From Acridotheres tristis (Eukaryota; Chordata; Aves; Passeriformes; Sturnidae): a stretch of DNA of 64,000 nucleotides. Where the stretch lies: NCBI GenBank assembly GCA_037013685.1, contig CM072919.1, positions 50,178,616 to 50,242,615 of the forward strand. The letters run 5' to 3'. The notes under the pieces are model-generated. The model ran no database searches. It was not told where the DNA came from and saw only the letters and a program-made list of their open reading frames with translations. Positions 51,053-60,660 of this stretch are shown one piece after another. The first letter of the stretch is position 1. Every line of letters begins with the position of its first letter. Both the position numbers and the translations under genes were made by a program.

Positions 51053-52417
51053 TGTCTTAAGTTTGAGTTGCCAATTTAAATAAACTTATTTCTTTCTGTT
51101 GTGAGACGGAACCAGGAGCAAAAGAGCAAGGCAGGCTTAAACTTGAAAGAGTGTAGAAGAAAATTTATTAACTACACAAACAAAAAAAAAGGGGGAAAGG
51201 GAGAAAAAAAAAATTCAGAATAAGATTTTCCAGATCACTCCGTCCCTCCCTCTCCCAATCTTCATAACAACAAAACAAACATATAACAAATACTTCGGTC
51301 AGTGCCAAATTTAGTCTTTCTCTGTTCACTTCTGCAGAGAGAAGCCTCTTCTTGTTGAAGTTGTAGGGATTTTTTCCCACAAGAAGGAAAAAAAAAGTTC
51401 CCTTGTGGTTTTATCTTTCACGATTTGCATCCACCCGGGAATCTGCAACCATGACGCTCCTCCCAATTCTACAGCCGTCCCAAAGTTGTAGATGTGGGTC
51501 ATGTCTGTTCCATGGGGTATTACTTTTAAGAATGAAATGTTCGACAGCAACGATTCTCTCTGTCTCCTTTCTCTCTGCTCAGGCTTCATCTTCAGAAAAC
51601 TGAAATCCCCTTCTTTTCTCAGGGCAGAAATTCTCAACACAGGTGTTTTTTTAGTCAAATCATCTATTAAATGGAACATTTCCATCCCCCCATGTCTCTT
51701 TCCATGGTTTATAGGAATATTCAGTACATCAGTTCATTCCTACAATTTCCCAAAAAGATTTTCAGCCATTTCAGCATCTTCTCATTCTCCTTCCATCTTA
51801 AAAAAAACTTAGCTCTTACATCACTGACTTCAGAAATCTTCTCATTCCCTTTCATATTCAAAGGAAAGGCTGGAGGCTTTGCAAATCTTATCTGAACACT
51901 AAAGAGTTAAAGTTTAACACAACTACAAAAGTTGGGCCAGGCTCAGGCCGTGCTGGGGGGGGCAGCTGAGGTGTTAATCAGCCTTTCTGGGGCTGGGCTG
52001 CAGCCCCACACTGCTCATGGCCACCCGGGCAGGCCCGGCCCGGCGGGCAGCATAAAGAGTCAGCCTTCCCCCCACGCCAGAGCCGCAGGCCAGTGGAGGA
52101 AGAAGCCGTGAAGGTCTTATCACACAACTTTTCCTCCCCCCGGCCATCGGGTCCCCCTCGTTGGCAAACGGGGCCCAAGCGGCCTCCCGAGCCTCCCCCC
52201 CCCCGCATGGGGGAGGGGGAAGCTCGGGTTGGTGTTACCTGCTCAGCCTCCGGAAAGACAAAGAGACCCAGTTCCGGATTACCTCCTTCAAAATGTGTGT
52301 GCACGGAGCGAACTGACTTTCTCTAATTGGCTGTTGCAGGTATCCCAACCCCCACAGAGGAAATTCCCTTAGGAAGAACCTCTTCTGAGTTTCTTCCTCC
52401 TAAGCCAACCTATCACA
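51053..52417 (-). mobile_element. Long endogenous-retrovirus LTR (about 1.37 kb)
   Basis: On the minus strand it begins TGTGATAGGTTGG at 52417 and ends CTTAAGACA at 51053, giving TG...CA ends, and is followed by the tRNA-Gly PBS. A polyadenylation signal AATAAA lies at 51169-51164 (minus), about 110 bp before the 3' end, with a T/C-rich stretch after it: the expected R-U5 arrangement. The U3 part (about 51950-52320) is strikingly GC-rich with C and G runs, unlike its surroundings, and is the likely promoter region. No gag, pol or env sequence adjoins. Open frames across it (51326-51685 - and 51978-52304 -) are composition-driven and match nothing I know. The family name is not certain; it resembles long LTRs of passerine-type ERVs. 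Confidence 0.82.
51164..51169 (-). terminator. LTR polyadenylation signal AATAAA
   Basis: The plus-strand tttatt gives AATAAA on the LTR strand, placed in the 3' third of the LTR as expected for the R region. Confidence 0.6.
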
Positions 52418-52525
52418 CTCAATTTTCAAACACTCATCAAGAATTTTTGCCGTGTAGAATTCTATTCGTATATTTGGATTTTTGAAAAACGCAGTGTAAA
52501 ACTGTAGTAAATTTAATAGACATAT
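52418..52525. repeat. 108-bp direct repeat, right copy
   Basis: This is the partner of 50901-51008. Its left edge touches the first base of the LTR (52417), and on its right the host sequence continues with taatgattttc. Such a long duplication is not made by retroviral integrases, which give 4-6 bp. Confidence 0.97.
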
Positions 52526-52773
52526 TAATGATTTTCTACAAAACGTAACTTTTGGATATGTATTTATTTGAAATTTTCCATAGTATGTCAGATATTTGAT
52601 TTAGACAAGAGAAAAATACAGAAGAAACCAGAATTAAAACCAACAAAAACAACAACAACAAAAGGTAGAATCATTGCACAAAAGGGAAACATTTACTGCA
52701 GTCCTGTTCCAGAATGCATTTTATAACTTTTTCTTCGTGTATGACCAGAAGAAATAATGACAAAATATCCAGG
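52526..52773. other. Short AT-rich spacer with an A/C-rich patch
   Basis: A 27-bp A/C-rich patch (52637-52663, CAACAA units) lies about 110 bp before the long G/T-rich tract and could base-pair with parts of it. No gene is seen. Confidence 0.5.
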
Positions 52774-53020
52774 GTTTTTTTAATTTTATTTTTGTTTGTT
52801 TGTTTTGTTTTGTTTTTTTTTCTTTTTTTGTTTTGCGGTGTTGTTGTTGTTGTTGGGGGGGTGGTTTTTTGTTTGGCTGGTTGGTTGGTTTTGGTTTTGG
52901 TTTTGGCTTTTTTTGTGTTTTTTGGTTTTGTTTTGTTTTGTTTTTGTTATTGTTGCTGCTGTTATTGTTGTTTGTTTGTTCGTTTTGGGGGGTGGTTCTT
53001 TTTTTTTTTTTTTTGTGGTT
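52774..53020. repeat. G/T-rich low-complexity tract
   Basis: About 245 bp of almost only T and G on the plus strand: TTTTG, TTTG, GTT, GGTT and GGTTTT units, with G runs of 7 near 52855 and 6 near 52987. It is the complement type of the A/C-rich tracts elsewhere. The GGTTGGTTGG segment near 52878-52907 is of a type that can form two-tier G-quadruplexes. Open frames on both strands (Phe/Val-rich on plus, Lys/Asn/Gln-rich on minus) are artefacts. Confidence 0.93.
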
Positions 53021-53899
53021 CCTCTCCACCCACCATTAATTTTTATCTTTTTGTGAATTCGTTTCACCAATACCTGTTCTGTAGATTTTCGGAGGTATAT
53101 AAGTTGACGGATTAGTAACAGATTTTCCTTATTATTTTATAGGCATTGCTGAACAATTTCTGCGTGATAATATGCCGTTTTTGTAAATGCCAAATGCTGA
53201 TGAGGACTATATGTATTCGTTAGATATATAAAGGAAAGAATACAGCAGAAGAATTTTTTTTTAAAAAGCCACAAAACCAAAATATTTTTAAATGGATAAA
53301 AAATAAGGGCAGTAACAGAAGGAAATTTGTATATGCATCTTACTTATAAAATCCCTAATTATACCAAGAAGATTGGTGAGCTTCATAAAAGAATAACTTT
53401 TACCTGTATTTCAAATACAGAGCCCTACCACAGTTTCTCCAAAGTGCAAGTTAGGTCGTATGAAATAGATATTTTAACTGGGTTGTCTTCTTTGCCTAGA
53501 ACACTGAGAAAAAGTTTGCCAACAGTTTTCACCTCAGAAAGTTTACTGACTAGACAATATATTAATCTTAAGTCTTTGGAAAAAAAAGAAAATATGGTAA
53601 TTTATTTGATAGTGCTTTGATAATAGAATAGTTAAAACATAAGTTGATGTCAATGTCCCCAGATTGTTATGCAATAGCTTTCCAAATACAAAAAAAAAGC
53701 AAAAAAAACCCCCAAAACTAAAAATCTCAAGTAAATTTCTTACTGCAGAAGCAAGAACCATGATTAAACTTTTAATACATTGGGAAATTCATATTTTTTT
53801 CAAAGGGTCTAGCAAGTGAAATTTTTGGCAAGGAGGAAATACTTGTTCCACATCTACAAAAGAAGAATGGCACTTTTGAATTATTTTTCTTTCCACTTT
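53021..53899. other. AT-rich DNA; small A/C-rich tract at 53690-53723
   Basis: No gene is recognised. The A-run tract 53690-53723 (with a ccccc core) interrupts a short minus frame. Frame 53327-53620 (+, 97 codons) has no recognisable domain. Confidence 0.5.
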
Positions 53900-54660
53900 T
53901 TGGTGGGACCTGGAGCCTGGGCAGGAGCAGGGGCCTGTGACAAAGTCACACAAGCCAGGGCCAAGTTATGGCGTTAAGGCAAAGCACAGGGGCAAGAGGA
54001 GGCCCTGGAGGCAGCAGGGAGGTGGAGAGACATGGGTCAGCCCGGAGTTTCCCAGCGACAGGGATCAGCAGGAAAGCTGAGCCAGATGAGCAGCCCATCG
54101 CAGCTGTGGGCACAGCCCCAGGCTCCTGGCCCGGCGCCGCTGTGGCGTCAGGGGAACCACAGCGCAAGGCAGCGGCACATCCATGGGGCAAGGCCTCAGA
54201 GTGCCTGACCGTGGCTTCCAGAACTGCTGTGAGTCCTGGCCCGTGCCTCCCAGCTGGGTGGGCTGCAGGGCAGCCTCTTGCACAGCTGTGGCACCTTTCT
54301 CCATGGCTTGGCTTTAGGACACAGCCTCAACACACAGGTAGGGGCTTAGGAGGGTTGGGACAATCTGGAGGACACCCTGGGAGGTGTGGATACACCAGGC
54401 TGGGCAGTGTGTCTGTGGAGCGCATTCCTCCAGCAGGGGTGGGGAAGCCACCACGCTGTTCTGCAGCAGGGGTATGAGGGAGTGGCAGGACAGGGGTGGG
54501 CACTTGGAGCTGGGAAGGGCCCTGGCTGGACACCAGTGGAATCGGGCAAAGGCAGGCCCGGCAACTGGCCAGGCCTGAAGGGCTGCCCAAGCCCTTGACA
54601 TCCTTGGTTGGCCATGGCAGCCTGTGATAAGTCTGACAGGAGCTTCTGTTTCATGAAGAG
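53900..54660. other. GC-rich island of unknown nature
   Basis: About 760 bp is abruptly GC-rich (gggacctggagcctgggcag at the left, gcccggcaactggccaggcc at the right) in an AT-rich neighbourhood, with a moderate number of CpGs (densest near 54127-54172). Open frames run on both strands (longest 53968-54477 +, 169 codons; also 54314-54663 -), as expected when stop codons are scarce. The plus frame is rich in Gly, Ala, Pro and Arg and shows no domain that I recognise. There are no CR1 octamers, and no LTR ends or PBS are seen. Candidates are a GC-rich retroelement piece, a CpG-island promoter or first exon, or a diverged minisatellite. None is established. Confidence 0.45.
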
Positions 54661-56682
54661 CACATGCTAGTGTTTATATTATTATTACTGGCACTTATTT
54701 TCTTAGAGGAGATCTGCCCTACTTACTACTTTTTCTTATGATTTAGGAGGTCTGTTTACAGCTTGGGTTTGCTGCAGCACTGGAATAGAAATTGTCAAAC
54801 TTTGTGAAATGCAAGGTAAAACAACACTGATGCTATTCTAATAGGTGAAAAAGTGTTAAACACATTTTCCCTTTATCTCTCTACAGGGTCCTGTTTACTA
54901 GAGCTTAAATCTCTTCCAAATAGCAGCCTGAAACCCCTCTATTTTGCTTCCTACTACATTCCCACTGGGGCAATGCCATGTTTCTTGATATTATTCTTCA
55001 TCGTGCTACCTCTTAATAGCAATACTACTGAGAATGACTTTACAGGAGAAGAAACACTGATTTACTTGGCTGTAAAATTGTTCCTGGAAGACTGCTTGCT
55101 TGTGCTGTACTGTTAAGACTGTGTTTCAGTCTGTGAAAACAAGATTAGGCAAGTGAGAGGTCTTAATAGGCCTCTCTTAGCTCCATCATCTGCTGTTGTC
55201 TTTCTGGACTAAATATATAGATGACATTGAATGGTCAGGACTCGTCATAAATAGGGATCAGGAAAATATTCAGAAAATATTTAAGGGCAAAATATATTTT
55301 ATTCTCATAAAACACATCAGATACAAAATTCTTAATCAACATTTTTCATTAACCTTCATGTGCATGTATACCACTACATCTAGAAGTGGGAAACAGTCTG
55401 GCTATTGTAGACCAATATTAATTTCTCTTTGTTTATCTAGTATTTTTAAAAGACTCTGCAGTTTTGTTCTCTAAGGAAACTAATTGAACTAAATTTTCTG
55501 AATATTGAAAATCCTGATTTTAATATAATTCTTCACACTTCCATGTTTTAATTTGAGACGTGTATATTTTTCCTCCTGTTTCATGTTGCTGTATACAGCC
55601 AGACACATCTCTTAATGTTCTTTCTTGAATAAAAAGCAAATTTTACTCTAAACTTTATTTGAGAAATACATATTTTGCATACTTCATGTTTGTAGAATGA
55701 CAGTAAACCAGGTGTACTCACACATCCTGAAAATGATTGTCAGATGTTGTTGATGGCAGATATTGTATCAGCAAAAAGAAAATTGCCCTTAAGTAAGAAA
55801 ATATTTTTTTTTTGCAGTCTCTTTGTTAAAAAAAAATCCTGAATATAAATTACTTTCAATTCTGTGGGGGAAATAAAGCACTATGAAAGGAGAATTTAGG
55901 GTATATACCAACATTGTATGTAGTCTTTCATACCTTTAAACATTTTTAGTAAAATGATAGAAGCATGGAGCCTACTCTCTGACACTAATTCTAAATCAGA
56001 CTAAGTACCTCCATATGGTAGACAGGTAAAGAAATTATAAAAGAAAGGCCTCATAAATACAGGCCTGCTCTGCTCAATTAAAGCTAGCCTTCCACTTCTA
56101 AGTGCATTTTGCATGTGAAAACAATCTTGGTATGAAAGGTTCGTTATTAAAACAACCTATTCCTGGGCGCAAAACAAGTGCACTTATGTAAACAATAAGG
56201 TTTGTCTCATGAAAACCCACAAAAGAAAAATGTAAACACTTGAACCTTAGCACATACACACAAAACTATCTTCTGATCGATAAGTGAAGTAGTAAGAAAA
56301 CTAATAGCCAATTGGAGTTAAACACGAGGTCTGTAAATACAGTATGAAAATGCATTATGTAAATAAAGAATTGTTTTTTTGAGCATGAAGAAAATGGAGT
56401 CTCGGCTGATTTATTGCAACACCTCCAGCCTGTAGAAGATTTAACTTCTACCTTACCTTTCCTGCTAAAAATGAATCTGATATTGAATTTTATGAATTGA
56501 ATTTATTGAATTTAAAAATGCTTCAATCTTTAAGCATTTTCTACACACTTTTTATAATCTAAATCTGAAGTTATCTAATGTTCAGATAGTGTTATGTTGG
56601 TGCAAGTTTCCAGCATCTCAGAACTAGACTATTCCAGTATGACAGTTGTTTGCATCAAGATAATTGTCAGTTACTTAATTCC
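54661..56682. other. AT-rich DNA with an acceptor-bounded open frame
   Basis: A pyrimidine-rich stretch ending in CAG at 54886 is followed by a frame open to a stop at 55116, inside an 87-codon ORF. It is hydrophobic and unrecognised. Frame 55196-55474 (+) is also unrecognised. No repeat was identified. Confidence 0.4.
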
Positions 56683-56835
56683 TTCTCTTCTCTTCTCTTC
56701 TCTTCTCTTCTCTTCTCTTCTCTTCTCTTCTCTTCTCTTCTCTTCTCTTCTCTTCTCTTCTCTTCTCTTCTCTTCTCTTCTCTTCTCTTCTCTTCTCTTC
56801 TCTTCTCTTCTCTTCTCTTCTCTTCTCTTCTCTTC
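56683..56835. repeat. (CTCTT)n pentanucleotide microsatellite
   Basis: About 30 essentially perfect CTCTT units lie on the plus strand (AAGAG on the minus strand). It is a strict polypyrimidine/polypurine tract, the kind that can fold into triplex H-DNA. Every frame is open across it and gives Leu-Phe-Ser or Arg-Glu-Lys repeats, which accounts for long spurious ORFs such as 56675-57133 (-). Confidence 0.98.
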
Positions 56836-58756
56836 CTTTTTTGGATTTGAGTGTAGTATTTCTTTCTTTTCCAAAGCATAAAAGTGACTTCTTGTTCATA
56901 AGTCCGTATAGAACCTCATTTTCTGTTTTCTGACATATCCACGTATACAACCCGACTGTTCCCCTAAAAGAAAGAAAGGAAAAAAAGGGCTTGACTACAA
57001 TGTCATTTGTCCTGATAGGCTTTTCAGTTGTTAAAGAGCTTTGTCTGTTCCTGGCTGTGACCTTCAAATGTGTGAGACGGGTTTTTCTTTTGAAAAAAAC
57101 AAAATACATTCTAGTTACCATGAAAAGTACCAAATCCTATGCTTCTGCCCCTTTCTCTGTCCAGATGTAACATCTATCAGACTGCCATCAAAAAGGTAAA
57201 CATGCAGAAAATGAGACTCTTTTTTCCTGAGTAACAGTGCTGAGGTCTTTAGACTCATGGACTCTGTCAAGGGAATAACAGCAGACAGGGCAGAAAAGCA
57301 TGATAGGAAGATATTCTATCTGATCCATGTTACCTGCTAGTTTTGCCTACCTAAGGTGTGGAATACAATGAATGTCCATTTTCATTATTTCAATACAAGA
57401 ATGATTATGAAGAAGACTAAAGGACAGCCAGAAGATAATTAGCCTTAATAAGGTCAAATTGAAATTAGTTACCTTCATTCCCATAGATGCACATGCTTTC
57501 ACAGTATTCTTCAATGAAAATTTATTTATATGGTATGTGAGTGACACAGCAGAAGACTGTCAACTCAATTTACCAGTGACAAACCTGAGAGAGGCCTGGA
57601 TATGGTCATATGGAGCCTAACAGAAATGTCTGCCTCCAAAGTCCACTGGCAGCCACTCAGCACAATGTCTTTTCTATGAAGAGCTTTAGAAACTTAGACA
57701 GACTTAGAAAAAAAGTTTGGGAACTGTGAAATCTGCTTTCTTATATTTTGTATTTAAATACAGGGAATAAAGATTCTGGAGACACAAGAGATTTGTTAGG
57801 GGAAGGAGTATTTTTTTTTAAATAATTAACAATCACTTAATGTTATTTTATTTTGATGCAGGGACAACCTATTGATCCTATGGGGTTATATAACAACATT
57901 ATTCCCCTGATATTTTTATCATTATAACCCACCATCCTCTTATTTTTTTTCTCTCTTTTAAATAAACAACCAGTTTATTACAGAGATTTTTTTTGTTTTG
58001 GCAAGTTTAGGAAACCAAACAGATGAGTTTCCAGAAAGGGAAAGTACTGAATGTGAAAAGAGTCTTCCAGTGAACAGAACAGGTTCATAATTTTCCAGTA
58101 ATGAAAGCCCATGTAATTAGACCAAACTAATTTTATATGGGCAACTAAAATACACGGTATAGAGTAACAAAGGGACTGGATAAAAGAATGGAAGAATATT
58201 ATATTTGCATATGTTTTTAATGAAAAAGGAAGAATTCATATTACATCAGTTTTCAGGACATATTTTTTGAGTTCATATTGCTTAATCAGCATACGTATGG
58301 TATGGTAATTAGTTAAGCAACTTAAGTAAAAAAAATTATGCTTTTATAGATATAAGGGATATACTAACTGGTGTATAGTATCAGCCTAATAAATCTCTGC
58401 CATAAACACAGCAATGTTAAAATGTATTAAAGGTAGTCATTTGAATCATGTCATTAAGCCTTCAGCACTGACAACATTATTATTTGTGTGTTTCTATTAA
58501 TTCTATGTTCCAGTCTGTGGAAAAATAAAGCAGATAGTGAAATGCTTCTGACATAAAAAGGATTGACTCAGTCCATTGTCAAATACGACCATGTTTCACC
58601 ACATTTGAAGGCCCTGACTTCAAATAAGACCATATTAAATAAATGATCCAAACCTATATTCCTCTTGTATTTTATACTACTTAACATTTGTTTATAACAA
58701 AAATGCTCTACCTGCCAATTTTCAACAATTGTTTTCATGTTGCTTATGCAGTGAAT
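56836..58756. other. AT-rich DNA, nothing recognised
   Basis: No exon or transposon is evident. A gatgcag acceptor-like site near 57861 precedes 21 open codons, a frequency expected by chance in DNA of this composition. Confidence 0.5.
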
Positions 58757-58848
58757 TAAAAAAAAACAAACCAAAACAGCAACCAAAAAAAAAAAACCGC
58801 AAAAAACTACAAACCAAAAAACCCCAAAACAAACAACAAAACAAACCA
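58757..58848. repeat. A/C-rich low-complexity tract
   Basis: A runs are joined by C, CC and CCCC, with CAAAC units. It is the same texture as 21778-21855 and 41357-41492. The overlapping minus ORF is Phe, Val and Cys rich for this reason. Confidence 0.88.
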
Positions 58849-59497
58849 CTTTAACTGTTACTGTATTATGATAAAAATAAAATGGTTTCAGAGAAGAGAG
58901 TTTGTAGAGTGAAACATTCTTGATGATTGATGACTATTTATTACTATTTACTCTTATTCTTTCGTTAATCATTTAGGAATTTTGTGATTTTTGAATGTTA
59001 TGACTGAGATATATAAGAAGGTGAAAGGTAGTTATCAATCCCAGACTGCCTAGTGACTGAATAAAACACGAACTCATGAGTGCTGTGTATAAAATATCGC
59101 AGTATTACAGAGTGGTCGAGGTTGGATCTGGGCCCACTTCCCTGCTCAAGCAGAGCTACTCAAAGCAGGTTACCCAAAGACCATGTCTAGATGGCTTTTT
59201 AGTATTTCCAAGATTAATATTCCAAGTATTTCAGCATTTCCAAGATGAAATAGTAATTTCTAGGCAAACTGCTTCATTATTCAGTTACAATTAAAAAAGC
59301 TGTTTTCTGATAGTCATACAGCTCTTTCTTTATTTCCTTTTTCCCATTGCTTTTTGTCCTGTCATTGAGCACCTAAAAAACCAGACTCCTTCTTTGTATG
59401 TTCCATTCATTTGTTTATATGTGTTGAGAGATTTCCCTTGGCACTTCTTCTTTCCAGACGGAACCATTCCACCTCTCCCAGCCTTACCCCAAAGAAA
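58849..59497. other. AT-rich DNA, nothing recognised
   Basis: The plus frame 59076-59294 (72 codons) has no recognisable domain. The next CR1 begins at its right edge. Confidence 0.45.
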
Positions 59498-60240
59498 GAT
59501 CACAGAATTATAGGCTCATTGAATGGTTAGGATTGGAAGGAACCTTAAAGATCTTCTAGATCCAACCCCCCCTGCCTGGGTCTCCTTCCATTAGACCAGC
59601 TGTACAGAGCCCCAACCAGCCTGGCCTTGTACCCTTTCACAGATGGGGACCCTACAACCTCTTTGGATGACATATTGCTTCCTAATATCTAACCTAAAAT
59701 GTACACTCCTTCAACTTAACGTCATTACCCTTTGGCCTAATTACTACATGCCCTTGCCAAAAGTCCATCTTCAGCCCTCTTCTCCCTCAAAGCCTTTTCT
59801 TCTCTGGACTGAGCAGGCACAGTTCTCTCAGCCCATCTTCATAGAAGGGATACTCCAGCCCTGTGGTCAACTTAGTGACTCTCTTCAGGACTTGTGCCAA
59901 CAGGTCCACATCTTTTTTTTTCTGGGCACCCCAGGCTTGGACTCCAGGTGGGGCGTCAGAAGAGCAGAGTGGAGGGGGACAATCACCTCCCCTGACCTGC
60001 TGGGAACACCACTTTTGATGTTTTCCCAGAAAGCTGGCCTTCTCAGCTGCAAGTGCACACTACTGGGCTGTGTTTTCCTTCTCATCAACCAATGCTCCTA
60101 AATCTTTCTCCTCTCAATCCATTGGCTCCAATACAGGCTCCACCCACCCTATACTTATGCTTGGGTTTCTCCAGGCAGGCTACAGGATCTTACATTTGGC
60201 CTTGTTGAACATCATAAGGTTTTCATAGGCTCACCTGTTA
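59498..60240 (-). mobile_element. CR1 LINE 3' end with degraded ORF2
   Basis: The left end 'atcacagaattataggctc' followed by 'ggattggaaggaacctta' is a CR1 3' terminus in reverse. Rightward come the reverse complements of the 3' UTR and RT C-terminal blocks (ttctctggactgagcagg; tactccagccctgtggtc; ggcaccccaggcttggact) and, at about 60195-60225, cttacatttggccttgttga. The piece ends near 60240, so the element is 5'-truncated upstream of the FADD block. The plus-strand ORF 59643-60101 (152 codons) is the antisense of this relic and is not a gene. A T run at about 59912 marks a later insertion of bases. Confidence 0.93.
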
Positions 60241-60354
60241 AGCTTGACTGCTAGTAAGAAAGAGCTAAGTGTGTGCATTGAATGGATATCTGAATATGTT
60301 GTTGTTGGGGTCATTGTTGAAGTGAAGCAGGTAAAGAAACAGGAAAGGCCTTTG

Positions 60355-60660
60355 CAGGGGTTTTATAGAGATTTTTATTTCAGCCACGCGTGTGCACAGT
60401 CCAGCTTCCAGACGCAGAGACAAAGGCAAAAAGGGTTGGTCTGAGAGTCTAGGTTAAGTACATGGGGATTTTGGGGTGGGGGAAGTAGTATCAGAGACCA
60501 ATTACCAGGGGACATGGGGGTGTCACAAGGGTGGGCTTATGGTATAGGGGCCAACAGGGAACCAGGGTGGGAGTGACTGAAAGGCTGACGGACAGGGAGA
60601 GGGCACGGGTCTGGCCTAAGGAACAAGAAAAAGATTGTTCTGACTTGATAGAACAGGATT
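60355..60660. mobile_element. Possible LTR or other retroelement fragment
   Basis: A G-rich segment lies in AT-rich DNA (ggggattttggggtggggg; accagggtgggagtgactg). A tttatt at 60374-60379 followed by cagccacgcgtg could be an LTR polyadenylation signal on the minus strand. Borders and family could not be fixed. It directly follows the CR1, so it might also be part of an older nested insertion. Confidence 0.3.

Noticed and set aside
51326..51685. 119-codon minus frame as a retroviral gene
   Set aside because: It lies entirely inside the LTR between its U3 and the polyadenylation signal; no retroviral domain is recognisable.
50901..52525. Ordinary retroviral target-site duplication
   Set aside because: The repeat is 108 bp, far beyond the 4-6 bp made by retroviral integrases.
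52714..53115. 133-codon Phe/Val/Cys-rich and Lys/Asn-rich frames
   Set aside because: They are produced by the G/T-rich low-complexity tract and change composition exactly at its borders.
53968..54477. 169-codon open frame as a protein gene
   Set aside because: GC-rich DNA has few stop codons, both strands are equally open, and no domain or codon bias is evident; kept only as an unexplained island.
56594..57133. Long open frames on both strands, up to 152 codons, at 56.6-57.1 kb
   Set aside because: They read through the CTCTT array, giving Ser-Leu-Phe or Arg-Glu-Lys repeats; a 5-base unit without stops is open in every frame.
57862..57927. Terminal exon after gatgcag
   Set aside because: The 21 open codons are hydrophobic and of a type found repeatedly by chance after AGs in this AT-rich DNA.
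59643..60101. 152-codon plus-strand frame as a gene
   Set aside because: It is the antisense of a CR1 relic.
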